A DNA stretch of 64,000 nt from Brachycybe producta (Eukaryota > Arthropoda > Diplopoda > Playtdesmida > Andrognathidae), in NCBI GenBank assembly GCA_036925085.1, contig JAUPFP010000006.1, positions 4,057,131 through 4,121,130 of the forward strand. Reading direction: 5' to 3'. The notes under the pieces were generated by a model. It did not search any database and was not told where the DNA came from. It worked only from the letters and a program-made list of their open reading frames with translations. Both the position numbers and the translations under genes were made by a program. Shown piece by piece: positions 1 through 14,300 of the stretch (position 1 is the stretch's first letter; every line of letters begins with the position of its first letter).

Positions 1-2146
1 CAGAGACTGTTTAAAAAGCGTCAAAGTTCATTAACAAGTTCCTCATAAATGAACTCCACCTGTAAAAGTCATAAAATTTTAATTTTCAACAGAATGAAGG
101 TCACAATGAAATGCGTATATGTCAAAAATTTAAAATTTTTAGTTGTTCACAAGAAAATAATTTTCATGTTTTTAATTTTCTTCATCAAAAAAGAAAAAAA
201 AAATAATATATTTGTCCTAAAATTTGCATTTAATTTTTTTTTTTGTTTTTGTTGCATACTGTACCCGAAAAACCACTTTTATCACCAGCCACGATATTCT
301 TTGCTTGATAGATATAAACTTTCAAAACTGTCTTTACAGGCGATTCTGTGTTAATTAAATTATAAAAATTTCGTTGATTAATTTAATTACATCTATAATT
401 AAATCTCATTCAAAATGCAACAACAAATCAAAATTGCATGCTCTCTACTGCCCATGTGCATCACTCAACTGTACCAACCAAAATAAATAGTAGTAGATGA
501 CTATAATTTGTACAAGAGTAGCAGAGAGCGAAATAACACAAGGTCTGAACCAGGCCTTAAATAAAACGTAATGTGTGATTCAAAAGTGCTATCTTAGGCT
601 TTCTCATATTTCAATAAGAAAAAACACTGTCAAAACTAGTTTTGGGATAACCATACTCTAATTAAGAACTTAATTAGAACTAGCTTTCACTGATTTGAGA
701 TATTTTACAGTAAAATTTTTATAAAGTGGCTCAAAATTAATTCCAAATGTAAAACGTCACAACGTTTTCACTTCTAAAAAAAATAAAACAAGTTTTATGA
801 GATTCAAATAGTTTTCTTACAATACAGTAGTGATTCCTAAACTTTTTTTTTTTTGCTCGTGGCACTTTTTTTTGCCTAGAGAAACAAGGCATAACTAGCA
901 AATTCACAGCCAGGGAAGCCCGACAGGATTGATTCGGGTTCAGGGGCTCAGGGGGTTCGGCGGTCGTTGGCAATAGCGGTGCTCAATTAGAACTTGCCAA
1001 TAGAAACGCAGTATTAAAATAATAAATATAGATTGTGAAGAATGGGGTTTATTTCCTGCAAAAATAAGGTACTGCGATTCTATTGGCATGTTCAAATTGA
1101 GCACCGCTATCGCCAACGACCAGTGTGCGTGACAGGCCAAATTTAAAAATGACTACATCGAGAAAGTTACTTATCTTCTCAAACGGCGTAAATGGCCTTC
1201 AAATTTCCAATCAGCATCCCGAGTTTAGGCATTAAGGGGGGAAATGTTTTAGTGGAGTGTCTTTGCTCAGCTATAAAAAGGTACATTGAAAACAATATGT
1301 CTGTTTTTTAGGCAACGAGTCTATACTAGAGTCGATGCTTTTAACAGGTTTGTATCCTAAGTGTTCCATTTAGAAATAATAAAAAAATTCTCAAGGCAGC
1401 CAAATGGCTACTTTGAATATTTTTTATTGATAAACCAATTTAAATGATATGTTTCAACTCTTGTCACTTTGCCACATGCCTCAATGGCTTCGCTGCTTGC
1501 AGAGTAATATATCACATCCAAACAAAAATATTAGGTATATTTAAGAGGTAGCACTTTTGAATCCATATGTCGCTCATTAAATACAACAACGTCATAACTT
1601 AAAAAAAATTTTGAGTTATTTACACTGGCAATTAACACTAAAAATAATAATATTTTGAAAAAAATTATCTTCATAAAACGATTTTGTTTTCTATCAAGAA
1701 TCCCATATTTCCACTTATGACATTTCAAAATCAATTTATGTAGCCAATAATTGCACAAGTCTAAATGAAAGTTGTTTAATTGCTTTGGTAGACCTTTTAC
1801 CATGCCTGTCAAAAAAATTACATACTTTATGATCGTATTTCTACTATTGATTACTCTACAAAAATATACCACTGTGATTGCTATAAAATATGTGGTACTC
1901 GAATGACGGTGATTCTAAACTTTGATTTACGTTTTTTTATTAATGAGGTTTTTTGAGTTGTGACGTTGTTGTATTCAATGAGCGATGTATTGCAACAGCA
2001 TTGTGTCTAACCTTTAAAAACTAAGTACATCGATGGAGAAGAATAGCGAAAGGGCGTATTGCTGTTCTTCACCTAAATTATAATATAATTAATTGACTTT
2101 AAAACATTCCATAAATGTGTTAATTTTCCAGTAAGAACCAAGGTAC
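1..2146. other. Left edge: no confident gene
   Basis: AT-rich DNA. Holds a hairpin (961-1126) and an inverted repeat whose arms (about 1566-1600 and 1945-1990) share cgctcatt-aatacaacaacgtca. No ferlin exon could be placed here despite the gene reading towards this edge. Confidence 0.5.
961..1126. repeat. Hairpin repeat, family J
   Basis: Arms cggtcgttggcaatagcggt and accgctatcgccaacgacc flank a 125-base loop. Similar half-sites (attggccaaa/caaattgaccaaagc) recur near 51540-51600, 52500-52560, 54890-54950 and 56010-56065. Confidence 0.7.
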
Positions 2147-2375
2147 CTTCAGTTGTTTGAATTGTGGTGGCGCTAACTCATCACTCCAAACCATTCTACG
2201 CCGCCACTTCCGTCTTTGAACGAGTGGTTTGACAAAATTTTCATTCCCTGTCTTCTTCTTCTTCTTCTTCAAAGGTGAAATTTCCAACTGTTCCACAACT
2301 GAAACTTCTTCTTCAGTCAAACATTTTTCGTCATTGGTGATACTCTCCATTTTGTTGCCTTCAGTTGTGTCCCAG
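2147..2375 (-). CDS. Ferlin exon: reduced DysF-like segment
   Basis: 229 bases; acceptor catcagcag, donor AAG|gtacct. Begins WDTTEGNKMESITNDEKCLT, has six consecutive Lys, and then the basic-aromatic motif VKPLVQRRKWRRRMVW that recalls the RRRRW/RRKW motifs of DysF. The nested inner/outer DysF domain of dysferlin seems shortened. The alternative acceptor 3 bases upstream (2378) is equally possible. No later ferlin exon was recognised in 1-2146. Confidence 0.75.
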
Positions 2376-5300
2376 CTGCTGATGTTAACAGAACCAATAA
2401 AAATACAACACAAGTTTCATTTTCATTACGCTGACACTGGAATGAATTACGTTACCCATTTTCGGAAAAAATAAACCATGGCCCATCTGTCTTCCAGTTG
2501 TGTTCTGCATCAATTTCAGACTTTCCACCACTCTTCTTAAAAGTATATACAAAAAATAAGCTATGATTAGTTCTGAGATTATTGGTTAACAGCCTATACC
2601 CTCCACAGGTGCAATATTAAATGAAATTTGAAGTGTCCCCCCTGACTTATTCTAAATAGGAAGAGCACTTATAATGTGACGCATACCAGTGGCTAAAACA
2701 CATTACTTTCTTTTAAAATATAAATTAAATAATAAAATAAGAAATTTAGATTTCGGCTTTGCGAGTATCCCATGCAAATTATTATAAAAATAAAAGTATT
2801 TTGATACAAAATTTCAATCACCCCAAAATGTAGGAGGTTAGTTCAAACAAATGAATACAAGAAGGTTATTTGTTAACGCTTACAGTAGAAAGTGCAAGCA
2901 ACTTTTAAGATACAATACTCATTTAAATTATTTTAGCACATTGAAATTATTCCAAACCTTTCCGAGAACATCGGTCCAACGACACGGTCCATAGCTTGGC
3001 TTCATCTTCCCAAAACAAGTAATCATGTTTTCATACTAAATATAAAGTAATCATCATTAGTCACTCCCAGTTAATTTCTGGCTACAATTGCATCAGAAAT
3101 CCTTTACTGCTTAGAAGCTGAATTACCGTCTCAGCATAAAATTCAAATGCTGCAACATCACTATCGGTTGACAACGATGACTGAACGTCCACTTCAGATC
3201 CAAACCAAATGTTTAAACGTACTTCACCAGGAGAACGCAAGTCATCGCCAATGGAATCATATGGATTCTAAAAAAACAGCAACAAATTTTTCATGGTTTT
3301 ATTATTTAATAAAAAATAATAATACACGTTGTCTGAAAAAAAAATTGTCTAAATCTGAGATGTTTGCAGTAACTTAAAGAAATTATCAAAATGCTTTTTG
3401 TTACCGGTACGTAAACGTTATTTGCCAGGAAAATGCCACAAAGAAAGCTTGGTAAATTTTATGTTTAAAAATCATGAACATCAACATGAGGTTTGCAGGG
3501 GCTCAAGTGTGTCCAAAAACAAAGTGATATCAATCTATTCTTTAATTAGCATTTTAAGTAAAGTTTAGTTGTTCATTTTTTTTAAAAAAAATAAGTTTAG
3601 TATTTTTTTGTAATTTGTTTGAATAATAAAAAATGTTCTTTATGACTGACTATTCCAAAAAAAATTCTCATACAAACACTAGTGTCCCCCAAAAAAGTTG
3701 AAAATTATAAAATGTTTCCTTTTTGATGATAATATATCACCTGTAGGTGGCAAACTCTTACAAGTCTATTATTTTGTAACACCCTGTATTTCACCATCCC
3801 TGTATTACCATAGCCTTGGGGTCCCTCATACCCCAAAGTGCCGTATTTCCGCCCCTTTCTTTACCCTCGATACCCATCAAGGCACGGTCCCCTGAGCATG
3901 AGTGCACCTGTGTAGATGCACACAGGCCCTAGGTATAAAGGTCAGTGCCTCGACTGATTCAGGGTCCATTCTCTGATACTGAAATATGAAATAACTCATT
4001 CAATGGTCCGGTAGTCGTAACACTTCTCTACTTTGATGTCAATCGTCAACCTGCATTCGTCTCGCCTGTTATCATTCTTTCTCTTCTCGCCAATTGCGTT
4101 TACATTCGGAATCAGGTCTAAATCACTTGCACACTCAGCGTAAAGCAGTATCTGCCCAAACTACGAGAATCTAGACCTGAGTCCCATAACAGGGGCTCTA
4201 CACTGTTACAATTTTAACTAAATTATGTATAAAATCAGAAATGTTAACAATGCACTGTCTACTGAGCTGATGTGACAGTAATATTATATGGCTATTTCTA
4301 TTCTGTTCAAAGCTTAGTATCGTCCTCTTAACTATAAACAAAATAGCTAGTATATAGCTATATGCTGTGGGAATGCATTTTCTTCATTTATAATCATCAA
4401 AATAATGACAAATTCCACTGTAACAAGAACTTGTATCAGTATCTGTTTAATAGGATTCCATCTGAGACATCACGTGCTTGCCTTCTTTCAGGTCATGAAA
4501 ATGACCAACACAGTTCTATACATAACCATCTAGCCCTGTGTTGGTCGAAAACTCATTTAGCCCGATGAAACATTGCAAACGAACCAATGATATGAAACAG
4601 ATGAACTAGAAGAAATATGCTCGTACAATGATATAAGCAAAGGTTATCTGAAATAAGTATGAATCTCATAATTTAATTTCTCCTAACCTGTGTCAATGTG
4701 TTTTAACCCATGATTGCTAACCGCAATTGCTCTTTTTATTCAGTAACAGAACATCTTAATCTATGCTATAATATTGCAAATCGTGACATATAATGTCACG
4801 ATTTGCAATATTCACAAATTGCTGTGCTATGTTGTGAAAAATAACGCAAAAAACAATTTCACAAATAACTTTTTGAACGATTCCTTAAGTTAGTGCAAAT
4901 AATAAATGTTTAGCCACTTATTTCAGGGTTTATCTTTTTTTTGCGCAAACAATTCTATGTATTTTCTGACAACCTGTATATTTGAAACATTTGACATGAG
5001 TTTCAAACCTCAAATACGCAAGTTATAAACTTGTCACAGAGATTTCCACAATATTCTTTTATGATCGAAAACCAAACATCGGCTGCAGAGATTCGAAAGA
5101 ATCCGATTTTTGCTTCTGTGTTGCAATTGCATAACCAGAAAAACAAATCTGGAAATCCTATCAAGATCAAATCTTGAACTTCATTGAGTTTTCTAAGCCA
5201 ATTGTTTATTGGATTAAACGCTCTGGTTTCAACTTCATCCAAATCACTTCGATCAAATGTATCCATCGCCAACATCAAATTGTCGGCTTCCTTCACAATC

Positions 5301-8300
5301 TGTCGTAAACATTCTTCGGCTAATTTAGAAATGTGATTATCGAGTTCCGTAATGCGATAATCACTCGTTTTCAGATCATTCATTCTAGAATATAAATTCA
5401 TTTAATTAAAGTCATTGAAATTAAAAAAAACATTTCTCAGCTGTATGTCGTACCGATGGCAAGAGTCAATAAAAAACGGCAAAATAGAAATCACCGCACC
5501 AATATTACATTTGTTTGAAGACGCCAGTGCCATCATTTTCTTCTATTCAATTACACAATAAAATTTCCATTTTTAAAATAGAACTACTTCCCAGAATTAA
5601 CGTATGTTTAGCTTTTTAAAACTATCAAGCAAAAAGTTTAGTCGAACAGCAGAATCAAAAATATAGATTCGAGCACTTAACTTTCAAATTTCATTATGCA
5701 CAATATCAATTAAATTCTTCCATTATTTTTTGCATCTAGCCATTTCTTCATTTCATGATACTATTTTTGAAAATAATCTTTTATGTTAGTATCACTTTTG
5801 AAAATATCCATTTTTGTTTTATTTTCAAATTGGTCAAAATGTTTTTAAGACTGTCAATATTTTCTTTTATAGTATAAAATAATTACTGAACTTTCTAATA
5901 AAATTTATTTTAAAAATGGCATCTAAAATCTCAAATTAGTCAACTTTTTGAGTCACAGGCGACCCCAGGAGTGTTGCTGTGTTATAATCGCAAAACCTAT
6001 TGTTCAGTTCGCAACAGGTATTGTGGCTTAATCTTTGTATTAAACCTACATCTAGAAAAATTAAAACTAAACTTCTAATTATGACTTTATTATTATTTAT
6101 ATTATACTAGTTTGTACTTTGTCAAGATAACCATATTTAAATGAAAATAGTTGATCTTTTTGACTGTTTTCTGACGCCTCTGCAACATTTCGCAACAGGT
6201 AACAACCATGGCTGGGGCCGCCCATGGCTTGAGGGGGTTTGTATTCATACCAACTGATGTGAAAGGTGTCGAAGCAAATTTAGAACTATGACACCGTAAG
6301 AGAACTTTTCAAAAAGAACGTCAAAGAAAACACAAGGTTTGTTGCTGAACCATGGTGCAAAAAAGTGCCGTGAGTTTTCTGATCGACATGTAGGACGAAA
6401 AGGTAGAACACAAGACGGCCGCAAGCAAGTCCTTTGCAAAACAACAGAATCGCCAAAACCACCTAAAAGAAGTTTCATTATCAAATGCAAAGTGCACAGA
6501 AAGAAGTCTAATTTAATTTTTGCACTTTTAAGTATTTTATGTTAAGTTTTGGCCGCTGTTTCTATGGGCCACTTTCAAAAACAAACTTCAAATCTCTTCA
6601 TTAATTAGTTTCCAAAAAGCTGGGACAGGAAAAAGCACGAACTACTTTGACAAAACACTGCCACGAGCTCTTAAAAAATAATAAATATAAATTTTAAAAT
6701 CTACTTGCCGATGCTGATTTCAATACATTTGGGATCGTTGTCACGCAAAAGATAGCAATCCATGAAAATCACACGCAGAAAATATTTAGCTTTCTCACAA
6801 AACATCTAAACACATATATTTAATGAAAAGACAATAATCATTCAGCAGTACATGTAGCATATGGGTTTATAAAATTTTGATTTCATTACTAAACCTTTGC
6901 CACTTGTAAAGCCACAACAGGAATCTGGTGTTTATCGTTATCCAACGATACAGGTTCTCCTAAAAACGTGGCCACACGAAGAAATACCCTCCCTCGAAAA
7001 GCACAACCACTAACCTACTCATTCGTTATTACATAAAACGATAAAAATTGCAGAAACTCAATAATGAAATCAAAGAAAGTGCAAGTGGACCTGTGCAGAA
7101 TTCATTGCAAGTGTTCGGTTCCCTTCGAATAAATTGAAATATCTCTGCGATCCGTAAAAGTTGATGTAACTTGGTCCAAAACATGGTAAAATTCCTTTAA
7201 AAAAATGTTATTCTTTATGTGTATTTTATAACAATTACAATTAACTGTTATGCCACATAACATTTAGAAAACAACTTTAAGAAAAAATATGAAAGAGTAA
7301 CTTGTATCTTGCTTGTACTTTTTATGTTGCAAGTTTTAAAAATAAACTTTTTATCACAGTTTATATTATTTAATGTTTAGACTTTACTCAAATGTTCTCA
7401 GTCGAAGGGCAAAAAAAAAAACATTCGAAAATTTGAAATTGTCATATGCTTGTTTTTAAAAATGTACAAATAAGAAGAAAAAAACTATTATGCCACAAAA
7501 TTATTTTTCAAGTGTTTGAAGTAGGGGTTCTTAACCGGATGTATTTATACTAGGGTTACCATACGTCCTCTTTTGCCCGGGCATGCATGTCCTCTTTATG
7601 AATCCTTAAATTTTTGTCCGAGCGGATTTTTTTAAAAATACAAGAAAATGTCCGGGTTTTTGTCTTTTCCTTTTGTTTTTTGCTTCTACTAACTTTTTTG
7701 CAAACTACTTAGGAAACAAAAACTTGCAAATACAGTAAGTTTCTGTAATTGGTTTAGTTTAACTGTAATAATCCAATATATTAGGCCTATATGCTGTCAG
7801 GTAATGTAGAGTGGCCAATATTTATTACCCCAATTAGCAAACTGCCACAATGTCCAAGATTGTATAATAATAATAAGCAGTTTTTGCGAAATCACGGCAG
7901 CAGTTTGCTAGTTGGCCACTCTCATATTTAGTCTCTCTAATTTTTTAGGTGTCCTCTTTTCTTGTGAGCAGGATATGTTAACCCTAATTCATACCCCGTT
8001 GGGGTATGGCAACCAAATAATGGAGGTTTGGCCCTCTTGCATTACTCGATCGCTGAACAATTTTTTAAAATGTTATTGTTCGACTGAACGATCACCGTTT
8101 TCAATACAAATTAAGGCGGTGACACCGCTAAAATGACATCTTAGGCATCCTTTGAAGTCATACTGATGCCCAATAGGACTGGTGACAAACGTGATGCTGA
8201 TGAATCAGTGATGATATTTTCGAATTCGACAATCTGGCAAAGAGGGTATGTGGGCATATTGGGCAATCCATTGGGGGGGGGGGGGGGGGGGCTGTAATTG

Positions 8301-11300
8301 AGAAACGGTTAAGAACACCTTATTTAACATACTCTCAACATACATCTTAAAATTGTTTTCAAAACTCAAAATATTCAGAATTCTATTGACTTTTTTTTAC
8401 TTAAATATGAAAAATACTTCCGGTAAAAAAAAACAATAAACTGACCGGGTTGACCACCGGCTGTCAATTTAGACAAAGGCAAAACAACAGTTGCAACGAG
8501 ATCATCCTTGCTAATGAAATCTCTGAAATAAAACACAAAAATGGATCAGTACGTTGCGTTTACTTACTTAAAATTAAGTATTTTCTTACTTATCTTTCAG
8601 CTCAAAACGTAAAGTCCAATCGGTTAACGGAAGCTCGAATACATAAAAAAATTTAAAACATTTAAGTACTGCACTTTTCTTTAAAACATATTGAGAACTA
8701 TGGATATTCTGCGTTTCAAAAACAACATTAAAAACTGGGATATATAGACATTTGCTTTATAGACACTTGCCCTAAAACGTGTACCTTCATAGATTTTTTC
8801 CGTTTTTTTAAAATTATTTTTAGGTATTTTTATGAACATTTTAATGGTTGTGTTTTTCTTACTCAATGGAGTTTAACACAAGAGTTAAAAATTCGCGATT
8901 TTGAACTATTTTTTTTTTTAAATAGAAACGAAGATCTATCACCAGATAAACATATATTTGAAGTGCACATTGCACTTTGAACCATGATAATTCGACAACT
9001 TTAAATATGAAAAATAAACATATTGCCGAGACTGTGTATTTTAAAAATTAACATTTTTTCTTTAACATTGGGTCTATGGGCTCAATAGAAAAACGATGCT
9101 AGCTCCCTTTGTGGAGATTTTTCGAAGTAATTTTTCGATGTAGCCTCTTAATTACAGTTGACTTACTACAAATGGTAAAATGAGCCTCTGCATCCATTCC
9201 GGATTGGAATTGTGATGAATGGTTTTAGTTCGAACCTGAAACAATAAAATTACAAATGTAAATAATCAGTACTGATCACAATTAAATTACGGACTATTTC
9301 AGATTTGGCACCTGTTCGTCAGCAAATGTTACAACCAAATACGGATCAATCGAATGGCTTTTGGAATCGTCAGTCGTAGGTCGGAATGGATTGCGACAGT
9401 TTGCTAAGAGTCCATAATCGGCTGAAAAAGTCATCAACTTAGTTTAAAACACAGTTTCAAAATGTTACGTATAAAATACTAATTTGCAAAAAAAAAAACT
9501 GTGTACAGTGAGGCAGACATTCGGCATGATAAACATCGACTACAAAATATCCCACTTTTTGATTTTCATCCATTGAATCCTGTTTCAAACATAAAACATT
9601 AAGAGGCTGCATCGCAAAATTACTTCGAAAAATCTCCACAATCTTCTCTCTTACGAGCGCGCGTCCCCAATGGACTTTAACATAAAGCCATAAATTCGAA
9701 ATTTTGAAATATTTTTTTAAAAAATAGAAGCACACTTACTAATTTTTTGACGATCAATCACTAGATAAACATATATTTAAAGTACACCTTGCACTTTGAA
9801 CCATCAAAATTTGGACAACTTTAAATATGAAAAATAAAAATATTGCCACTGCGACTGTGTATTTTAAAAATTAAGGTTTTTTTTCTTTAACAGCGGGTCT
9901 ATGGGCTCAATAGAAAAACGATGATAGTGCTCTTTTTTTTTTTGGAGATTTTTCAAAGTAGTTTTGCGATTTAGCCTCTTAAAAGCCACAACGAGAAATT
10001 CCATCGTTGTCATCATAATCCTCATTTTCATTAGTTTACCCAAACTCCAGTAACTTCAAGAAGGAGAAAAAAAATTTACAACATTAGACAATTTAAACTT
10101 TTAAAGTTGACTAAAGGCAGTGGCATAGCTACGGAGAGCAATGGAAGCCGTTTTTTTTTTCTTTTTCCTGGCGCCAGTCTCCAAAAAAGCGCCTTCAAAT
10201 CTAATTTTAATTTTCAAAATTTTATTTACAAATTTCCTGATCAATAATTAGTAATTTTATATTAATTAGTAAGGCAGCCAGACAAAAAATGCACTTTCAG
10301 TAAAAACAAAACTTCGTTAAAGTCTTGATAAGGTTATACTAGACCCTAGTTTCACCTCCGAATTCTAGCCTTTATCCAAGTTCTGCGACTGAAAAACACA
10401 TTTTACGGTTCAAAAACCTAGCTACGCCACTGAATAAAGACTTTCCTACCCAAACCGTTGATTTTCACTATCTGGCAACTCACATTTAAAATCCCCTAAA
10501 ATAGTAAACGAAAATATTAACGAAAAAAATTGTAAAATATAAGAATTAGGTATGGGACATTCGAATCATCGAATCCCGCGAATCTTGAAAAATAATTCAA
10601 GATTCAAAAACTCGATTCTTTGCGCATTTTTTTTTGTCTTTCGAATCTTTCCAATCCTTATCTAAAAAAAAAAACTAAAAAACTTTGGTAAAATTAGTTT
10701 TAGCTCCATTGACGTCCAACAGAATCGTTCACTAACAAAAACCCGGCAATTGTTGGAATTTCGGTGGTGGTACCCGGATAACCAATATCACCTTGTAGCG
10801 ATCTTGAGTGCCACACTGTTTTATTATTATTATTAATTTAATATTTAATATTATTTCATTTATTTGTATTTTCTTAATGAATAATATACGATTTTTATAT
10901 GAAGGATTCGAGAAATTCGACAACCTTTTAGGATTGGGATTTGAGAAAATTTAGGATTCGTCCCACCTTTAATAAGAATACAATTTTATGAATTCGAAAA
11001 ACTGATGGAAACGTAAAGATAGTTTCTGCCAACTGCTTTTCACTAACGGAGGAGAATTTTAAGATGTTTCTGGACATGTCCAAATGATGCCTCAAAATAA
11101 ATTTTACTCCATTAGTGAAAAGGACTATTTTTTTAAAAAAAAAATGTGAAATGTTTAGTTATTTAAAAAACAAAATTCTATGATCACATATCATGATATC
11201 AGGTTAGCACAAACAGCGAAGTGCACAGCTTTATAGAAGTATTCAGCATTTAAAAGAAGTTTAGAGTTTATTTGAAACAAGAAAACTACTGTAGCCTTAT

Positions 11301-14300
11301 AATAAGGATAAAAAAAATTTCACGGTGTTATTTTATATTTGAAAAACTTCATGTTTTCACTGCAAGTTGGTAAAAAAAAATGTTAAAATTTAATTTCTTT
11401 TCAAATCGCTGTACAGAATTTAGCTTAAAAGATCTCAGTATAAAAATATCTGTAGTGCAATCTTATGTAATGTTACTCTTCTACTTTTAAACCAAACTTG
11501 AACGTCTTCTTCGTAAAAAAAACTGAACACTGACATTTGTGTATTTGTTACTGTCAATTTGCAGTTCTATTTTTAAAAGCTATTGCCTAGGCAATCTGCA
11601 AAACAGCCAACCTGTAAGTGAATCTGCAAAATTCCACACCTACATGTATTGAATTTTGCAGATTCACTAGCAGGTTGGTTGTTTTGCAGATAGCCTAGGC
11701 AATCTGCAGATTGACTGATTCTACAGATTGGAGTAACATATCTATCCAAGAAGCCCCTCTAAAGAGGTGTATACTGCATGGTTAATTTTCACGATTCTAG
11801 AGTGCGTAGTTTCCGAGAACATTCATTCGTGCAAAAACGGAGGAAAGCTTTCATTTTTTCAGTTATTTCTTATTAGTAGTTATTACGTATCAACGGAGAT
11901 CCATGTTCTCACTTTTCAGAGACTTACAAATGTTGGTTTATTGAAATTGTCGATCAATTTCAAATGAAAATCATTTTTCTCTCCTTTTAAAGACTGAACG
12001 AAAGTTGAATTCAATTCGCACCAACAAAGAACTCTTATTTAAAAAAAATGCAATACATGAGAAATGTGTTCTTTGAAAAAAATAACTGTGAACGAAAATC
12101 CCATTCTTTACTTCTTTTTCTTTGGCAAAGGAAAAACAGAATTTCTCTTTAGAAGAAATAAAATTGTTCCATTTATTTCTTCAGAATTGAAGAAAAATTC
12201 AAGATCCTGATGATTAGAAGAAAAAAAAATCAATTTGCAAAAAGCGGACGGATTAAAAGGGTGAACCGATGAACGGATGAACATTTGGGGTAACTCTTAA
12301 ACCCGAACCTGAATGCTTATAGAATTGGATGAACACTAGATTTTTTTATACATCATTATTAGGTGGGGTTACTTTAAGTTGAGTTTGATGCAGGGGGTCC
12401 GGTGGGTGTAGTCCCCAGAATGTAAAAAAATAATTCGATTTAAAACATGGTTTGTGTGTTCTGCGCCCATTTAACAGTGTTCATCCCAGTGGAGGGTCTA
12501 GGGGAATCAGGATAAAAAGATGAACGAATGAACGGGATGAACATTGGGAGTAGGCTTACCACCTTTCCTCCTTTGTGGAGGAAATGTCCTCCAACCAGGA
12601 CCGTCTTCCACGAAAGCAAACATGTCCGCCACACAATAAATTGTATAAAAACTTAAATACGTTCGTGAAGGATGGTCCTGGCCAGAGGAAAGTTCTTCCG
12701 AATGGAGGACTGTCCTCCACAGGTGGCAAGCCTAATTGGGGGTAACTCTAAAACCGGACACGGAATGCATACAGAATTCGATGGACGAACACAAATTTTA
12801 AAGGGGTGAACATACTTTAAAGGGATGAACATGGTTTTGAGGGGCTAAACATGGGTTTACGGAAGATGAACCATGTTCATCACCATAAGACCACATTCAT
12901 CCCCATAAAATCAAGTTCTTCCACCATAAAACCATGTTTATCCCACATAAAATCATGTTCACCCCCCTTAAATCCTTTTATCTCTCTATATGTTCATCCT
13001 TTTAAAATTTGTGTTCATCTATATTACTATACAATGTATAGTCACTATAGTGTTCATCCAATTCTATGTGCATTCTAGTTGTGTCGGGTTTTAGAGTTAC
13101 CCTCAATGTTCACCCGTTCATCTTTTTATCCTGACCCAATGCAGGGTATTGGACGTGGGGGCGGAGCTATTTATAAAAGAAGAGGGCGTCCATTACAAAA
13201 TGTTATTTTTATTTTATATTCAAATGTGAGAAGTGCCGCCCCTAAAAATGACACTGGTGTTTTACAAATGAAAAACATTGTCAAACTTAAATTAACGTAA
13301 AACAAAATGTATCTTCTCTCAATTTTGACAATTAAAAAAAATTGAAATTCTAAACCATTAAGGGGCCGCCAAAAAAATGCTGTATAGGGCGCGAGGGGGG
13401 GCGTTCGCCGCTCCTCCCCCATGCCCCCCCCCCACTAAATCCGCCACTGGTTCATTCCAATCTTTTTGTGTTCATCCATTTCTGTTTCAGGTTTTAGGAT
13501 TACCCATGATGTTCATCGGTTCATCCTTTTATCCTGACCCAGCAAAATGAAAATATTTAATAAATAAAATACTTTACTTGATCCCATCTTAGGTTTTCTG
13601 AATCTTTGATAACACGAGTTTTCAGCTTTTTACCTGTTGAAAAATATTATTAACAAACACAATAAATAACTTACGTTGATCCATTGTGTGCACTGACATC
13701 ACAATAGTAAATTAAAAATCGGGTTTCCATCATCGGTTTTATTGTTACCGGTTAACCGGTCTATTTTGTTACATCGGTATTACAGGTAAATTGACCTTTC
13801 AATACCGTTTTTTTTTTTTGCTTCTGGAGGGTGGGAGAGAGAGAGAGAGGCAACACTATTGTTGACTCAATGATATCTGTGAAGTAGACGTCACACTTGT
13901 CATGACTAGGGCTCGGATTTTGATGCAATATCAACTGGAATATGTTTCTCAATATGTGGCCCAAGTTCCAATTATTGTGAAGTAACACTCTCGTTTAGAT
14001 AAAAAAAAAATTCTAATTTAAAATAGAGGCTAGAAATCTAGTTGACAACTGATAGTAAGCAAACATCTAGCCTTTTCTTATTAGAAAAAGCATAATTGCA
14101 GTTTGTTCTAACAATGATGATGATTGATTCGTTCACAATTGGCACTAGAGCCACAAATAAGAGAAACATTCCGGTTGATAGTGATCATAGTGCATCAAAA
14201 TCCGAACCCTAGTCATGACAGACAACTATCACGGTTACTTCAAAGACATGTAGACAGTTGCTATCGTGATAAGAGTGAACTATCGCAACAATTTCGTGAC

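Noticed and set aside
1531..1872. 113-codon minus-strand frame starting MVYFCRVINSRN, at first thought to be a ferlin exon (LPKQLNNF...NYWLHKL)
   Set aside because: It lies inside an inverted repeat (arms near 1566-1600 and 1945-1990), lacks a usable donor, and does not follow DysF in any ferlin known to me.
6339..6545. 68-codon plus-strand basic frame (MLLNHGAKKCREFSDRHVGR)
   Set aside because: No family recognised, no splice or start support, inside a ferlin intron; may be a transposon scrap.
10007..10060. Acidic stretch (DYDDND, minus strand) resembling the acidic linker before ferlin C2C
   Set aside because: The frame has an upstream TAA, the acceptor is poor and the phase does not fit exon 9579; left unannotated as an exon.
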